The notes beneath the pieces are model-generated. The model was not told the origin of the DNA. It was given only the letters and a program-made list of their open reading frames with translations, and searched no databases. A stretch of 64,000 bases of DNA from Candidula unifasciata (taxonomy: Eukaryota; Mollusca; Gastropoda; Stylommatophora; Geomitridae). Where the stretch lies: contig CAJHNH020006235.1 in the NCBI GenBank assembly GCA_905116865.2, forward strand, positions 124,696 through 188,695. Direction: 5' to 3'. Below, one piece after another: positions 52,001 through 57,900 of the stretch. A program made the position numbers and the translations under genes. The number at the start of each line of letters is the position of its first letter. The first letter of the stretch is position 1.

Positions 52001-54956
52001 TGAATAATCAGTAAACATATAAATTCAGCAAAGAATTAACCTGGATAAATTTCTTTAAGTCTAAAACAATTTATATGACTCATTCTTGACCCCCCCCCCC
52101 CCCCCCCCCCCATGACACGGTCACCTGGCTTCCTTAATGATTAATGGAAAACTATGGCATCAAAATTTCTGTGTAAAAAGCCAGGTGGAAAAGAAATTGA
52201 AACAAATAGAAAGAAACATTTTGAAAAAAAAAAAACATGGAAAACACTCACTAAAACCTACTTTTGACAAAGCTGAATCCAAAATACGATCACCAACTGT
52301 AGTCATTGGTACTGGAATAAATAAAACAAAGAATACTAAGTCTTCAAATAGTAAATGCCTGTCCATAATATTTAAAAAAAAAACAAAAAAACAAATATAC
52401 CCATTAAAAGACCATGTTCATGCTAGTGATGCACCGAGTTTGATGCCAGATTTTCATCTCTGTTGACCAATCAACACTTGATGGGTGTATCTTGATAGCC
52501 CAATCAGCAATGTGGCCATCATTACGTTGGCCATCTTTATTTCCCAGGACTTTACCTGGCACCTATTTTATGCTGGGTTGACACTGCAGCTAATGTTTTT
52601 TTTTTTTTTTAAACCACTCGATGCAGATTCAAAGATAAGACCTATGGGCCCAAAGGCAAGTGTCTGGCCACTACGTCACCATAGCTCCCAGTGAAACATA
52701 AGTACCACTTTAAAAGTAAAAATTAGGATAAATACTATATTTTGTTGTACTCCTGTTTACATTTATAATGTTATAAATACAGTAACTGATTTCAGTATGT
52801 CCATTTTTATGATGTTATGAATCTATTTACACATCAGTAGCACATACAGAGAATATGAGTTTTGCAACAGAACTGTAGATGTAAAATGATATGGCCTTGG
52901 TCTTCCAAGAGTCTTCATGTCCATGGTATGAGGCTGGGACAGTTCTAGAATCATTCTTGTCTGAAACAGATCCTGGCTCAACTGGGGACTGAAACCAAGA
53001 CCATTGTGTTAATGGGCAAATTTACTAACCACTTCACCACCACAGCAGTTCAGTCTGTCAGTCCCCAGCAATTTCTGATGTGTGATCAGCTTTTCCTTTT
53101 GAATCCTAACTGTGTATGTACAAAATCAGATACAGTGAAACATACCAGGCTACCACAAGTAACAACAGTTGTAAGACAGAGAAGATGGTGGTAGACTGGA
53201 CACATCCTAAAAAAGAGATGAACAGAGAATCGCCAAACAGGCACTGAAATGGGAAACAGAGGGACTAAAAAAAACAAGGACATCCAAGAGAAACCCTAAA
53301 GTAAATAGCGAGGAGAGAGGGCAAAGGTGCTGGGCTGGATTCTATCCATGATATAGAAGTGATTGCTCAGACTAGAACAAAATGGAGAAATTGACTGTTG
53401 GCCCTTTGTGACATACAATGGCACAACATGAAAATGAATGAATTAATGAAATTTACCAGGCAATACATTGTGCAATCTATTGTTTGTGACTAGCTTGTTC
53501 AAATTTATGGAGAAACACTGCCTTGATTTATTGAATGATCATTGTTTTTTTAGTAATAATTCTAGGATAATTTCAGTACTCACCTGTTTCAAATCTTAGA
53601 GTTGGATCCAAGGTCTTTAACATTCTTATGACAGCGTTAGTCTGAATGAGGGCAAGCTGTGAATTATATCAGCTTTTTGTTAATATGTTAAGTCATTGCT
53701 GATGTCTAAATGAGGTAAAAATGACAGCAACAAAAGCATGGGTATACTACATCCACAGGAGATAGACACAGTCTATTTGGAGTCTTGTGTGTTGTTGGGT
53801 TTACTATGTCCTGTCTAAACATAAAATGTACAAGCATAATATTATATTGTCTGGTGCATATGAGTAAATGCAGTCACGCATGGTGTGTTCTTTGGGAGTT
53901 AAAGAGTTAAGGGACTGACTGACTTATACTATAATTTTTCTGGGATGGGCTTGAGATGTAAGCTTTGTTCTTCTTTCTTTTTTCTTTTATTCTACTGCTT
54001 ATGCTGTAAAGCATCACAGATAGGAGTTAGATGTAGTTCTTTCATTAGTTGCGGAGCTTGTGTAAATGACATATTGTTTCTGTAGTGTGACTTTTACTCC
54101 CTGCACCCATCTTTTCTTTGTCAGCCTCTTGACTTATAGCCTGCTGATCTCATGTAGTAAGCTCTAGCTGAAGGCTGATTTTGTTCCATTCTGACTAGGT
54201 TCTAAGAAGTATCTTTACGGTATGTGCCTACCATTGTTCTATGAAGTCACATTATGGTACATGCCTACCATTGTTCTATGAAGTCACTTTATTATATGTG
54301 CCTACCATTGTTCTTATTTCTTCACTGGTGACTGTCTCTTCTTGTTTTTCCATCTATATTTCTTATATATCTCATCTTAAGTTGTGATTTTGCGGTTTAT
54401 TTATTTAGGACTTCAATGTCTGGCATTGATAGCACAAAGCTGGAATAAATAGCACATTTATCAGCTGATTTTGTGTGTGTGTGCATGTTGATATTTTGAC
54501 GCCTACCTGTTTGGTAATTTATGTTGTTGGCTTTCCATATTCTGTTTTCTTTTTTTCTGTCCAATCCTTCATCCTGAGTTAATACACTGCCTAGGTATTC
54601 AACTCCTTAGCTTGTTTTAATGCCTCACCTTAAACAGTGATGATTTATAAAACTGGTGTTCAATTTACTGTCATTATTTCTGTTTTTCAGTATTTATTTT
54701 CATATTATATTTCTTGCAACAGATTTTGAGGGTGTTTTGTTTTAACAGGTCACGATCATATGCAAATATCAGCTCATCTATATCCTCCTGCTGTGGAACT
54801 GTTTCTTTAAGCCTCTTATCCATATAGATAAAAAAGAAGAGCAGTGATAGTATACACCCTTATCGTACCCCAAAAGGAAACTTGGAATCAGTTTGTCATC
54901 CTATAGTTGTTCTTACAGCACAATCGGCTGTGTGATACATAGTTCCCAGTGTGGGT

Positions 54957-54987
<31 letters not shown>

Positions 54988-57900
54988 AACAAGCATGTAA
55001 GAGTCTAATAAATGTGGATTTTCACTGAAGTCGGAGTGCATCTGCACGAGTGGCAAGGAACAAGCAACTGCACACAGATAAGCCAGTAAAATGGATTTAC
55101 ATGCAAAGCTCTGGCTCTGACACAAAGCCAAAGTTCAAATGGATGAACAACCAAGACTTGTTGCCGCAGCTTACAGCCGGTGAACAAATAAGAAAAAGTG
55201 TTACATAGCTATGATGTTGTCTAACAATTGTCTAGTTACACCATACTCTTCAAGCAATGACTACAACTTCTCTTGGTTTACTCGGCTGAAGGCTTTTTCT
55301 TGATCAATAAAATCCTCGTTTAGTTCATTGTTGTACTCTATGGTTTTCTCATTCGTCTGTCTGAAAGTAAAAATAACGTTGGTGCACCGATTTCCTTTTC
55401 TAAAACCAAACTGAATTATTTAAGGATGGTTCCACTTTATATCTTACTCTTTGTTCTAAAATTCTTGCCTAAAGTTTTTCTACATGGCTAAGAAGAGCCT
55501 TTGTACATGTATTGACTATATTCTTTATTGCTGTCCTTGTTTTTCTCTACTGGCACAATCACAGACCTTTTTCAGTCTTCTGATACTTTTCCCTCTTGGC
55601 ATGCCTGGTTAAGTATCTTTATTAACCATTTTACAGCCAATATCCTGGCAAGTTAAATCGAATAATATTATATATAGATAATCAGCAGAGCAAGTGGTTT
55701 GGCTATCTTGTTAGAATGCTGCAAGATCAAATACCATCACAAGCACTACATCTCAGAAGATCAATTACAAGAGCAAGAGGACGGCCGCGGAAAACATGGA
55801 TTGACAACATTAAAGACCCTCTACGCCTTCACTGCATGACAATAGCCAGTGGCAGCCAACGTGCACTGGATCGCAATTTATTCCTTCCCACGACGCTCAA
55901 CGGCAGAAGTGGTTTATGATGATGATATATATATACTGCCCAATAACTTTTCAGTAAGAGAAGGGCACCTGGGGCCTGAGTTCCCAGGTTCCTGCACCCG
56001 TGAGCCCATGCACATAATTTTTCAGTTTCACTGATAAATTATTCAAGACAACGGATTAATTTGTGCACAAAGAATAGGTGGGCTTTAACTGCGCTTGTTA
56101 GGAGCCTCTCACCCACTGGGGGATTCAGAGCAAAAAAAGAAGGAGAAGAATCGTAAATAACATGCTTGGTTTGACTTCTAAAATCGCTACCCACAGTTCC
56201 AACTTCACAGCAAATGGGTTACCCCTTGGTTGCTCCATTCCTGTGCCAACAAAAACAATACAGAATGCTCATCAATGTTCCTTGTGACATAGACTGCAGT
56301 CTCAGCAAATCCAATAGCATACACACAATATATGCTTAAGGCAGACGTCAGAAGTGCCAACACACAGTCTGACACTAGAAATGCATTTCATCATCAATCG
56401 AAGCAACAATTACAATAGATCAGTAGATGCACATGCAATTAATTGGCCCCAGGGATCCGCCATCTCGCCTGTACTCTTCAACGTGTATACGAGCAAAATT
56501 GCAAGCCTAGAAGCACCAGGAGTTGGAAGGATACTGACTTTTGCGGATGATATACTTGAATATAGGCAGGGGGAAGAGAGGGAACAAACAGCTCGGGAGC
56601 TACAAGCGACAGTAGACAAAGTGACTGAGTGGTGTACAGAAATGAGGGCTGTCGTCCACCCGGAAAAGGCGTCTGTTTTGTGGTGTTCTCTGGACAACAG
56701 AATCATTAAAACTAATGTCTCAAGTCTCACGATAGATGGTAGAGACGTCAACAGAGAGAGCAAACTGAAGTATCTAGGAATTACATTTGACAGGAGCCTG
56801 TCAATTAAGGACCATGTGGATAGTGTTGTGACGAGATGCCAAAAAGGACTTAGTGCACTTAAGACTATGGCTGCAATTGACATAGAGCAGAGAATGCTTT
56901 TCACACTATATCAGCACTTGATCCTGTCAGTGGTGGATTATGGCCTGGGACTGCTTACCGTCTCAAAGAGACAGATGGACAAACTAGAGCGCATACAGAA
57001 CGCGGCTATGCGGGTCAATCTGGGTTGTACCAGAGACACCCCAGTGGTGTGTATGCAATACATCCTTGGTTTGCCGACGGTTGCAGCTAGGCACAAGGTG
57101 CTGCAGGCGAAGTCATATCTCAGGGTAACTGCAGACACAGACCACCCTATGCATGAAGCTCTGGGTGCAGTTAAGGGTCAGCGGCTGATAAGAGGGAGGT
57201 CATGGATGGCTCAGGCAGAAGACACAATCAAAAAGCTTTGCATCCTTGAGAACATTAGGCGAGGAGAGGAGTGGGTCAAAGTGCCACTTGAGCAGTCAGA
57301 CCTGTGTAGAGTCATAATCACGCTGAGCCAGGAATGCAGAGACTGGCCAGCAGGTGCCACAGAGGTGGAAATTCAGCAATTAATTCAAGATAATGCTCGC
57401 TCAGAGGATTTGATCATTTACAGACGGTTCAGTGTCAATAGGCAAAAGAAGTGCTTGGGGCTTCTTAGCAAAAGTTAATGGTCGACGTTTGGTGCAGGAG
57501 AGTCTAGCATATGATACCACAATATCAAGCTTAAGAATGGAGGTGGAGGCAATCACTGCAGCTTTCCGCTGGCTAGAGAACACGACACACACACACATCA
57601 TGATTGTAACTGATTCAGAAAGCATGCTGAGGAAGATCAGGACAGGTATGCTTCATGCAGAGTGGCATGCTTCGCTGCGGAGGACACGAGTGAGGAGTAT
57701 TATCTGGATTTTTTCACCGGGTCACGCCGGTGTGTTGGGAAATGAACAGGCGGACAGACTGGCTGGCTCTGCACAACAGTGGAATACTGATACATGATAG
57801 GGCAGACGTGGTTAGTGCCTTGTGGGAGAGCGTGTACAATTGAGAGGAGCAGATGGTTCACCACAGTCTGGTGAGATTGATGCAGTTGGGGGTGACGAGA

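Noticed and set aside
56354..56446. N-terminal part of the 374-codon RT ORF as genuine element protein
   Set aside because: The target duplication places the LINE start at 56446, so the first ~31 codons are target DNA that happens to be open.
57420..57480. Programmed ribosomal frameshift between RT and RNase H
   Set aside because: No slippery heptamer at the junction; the reading frames meet exactly at TDGS in a way best explained by a small deletion in this dead copy.
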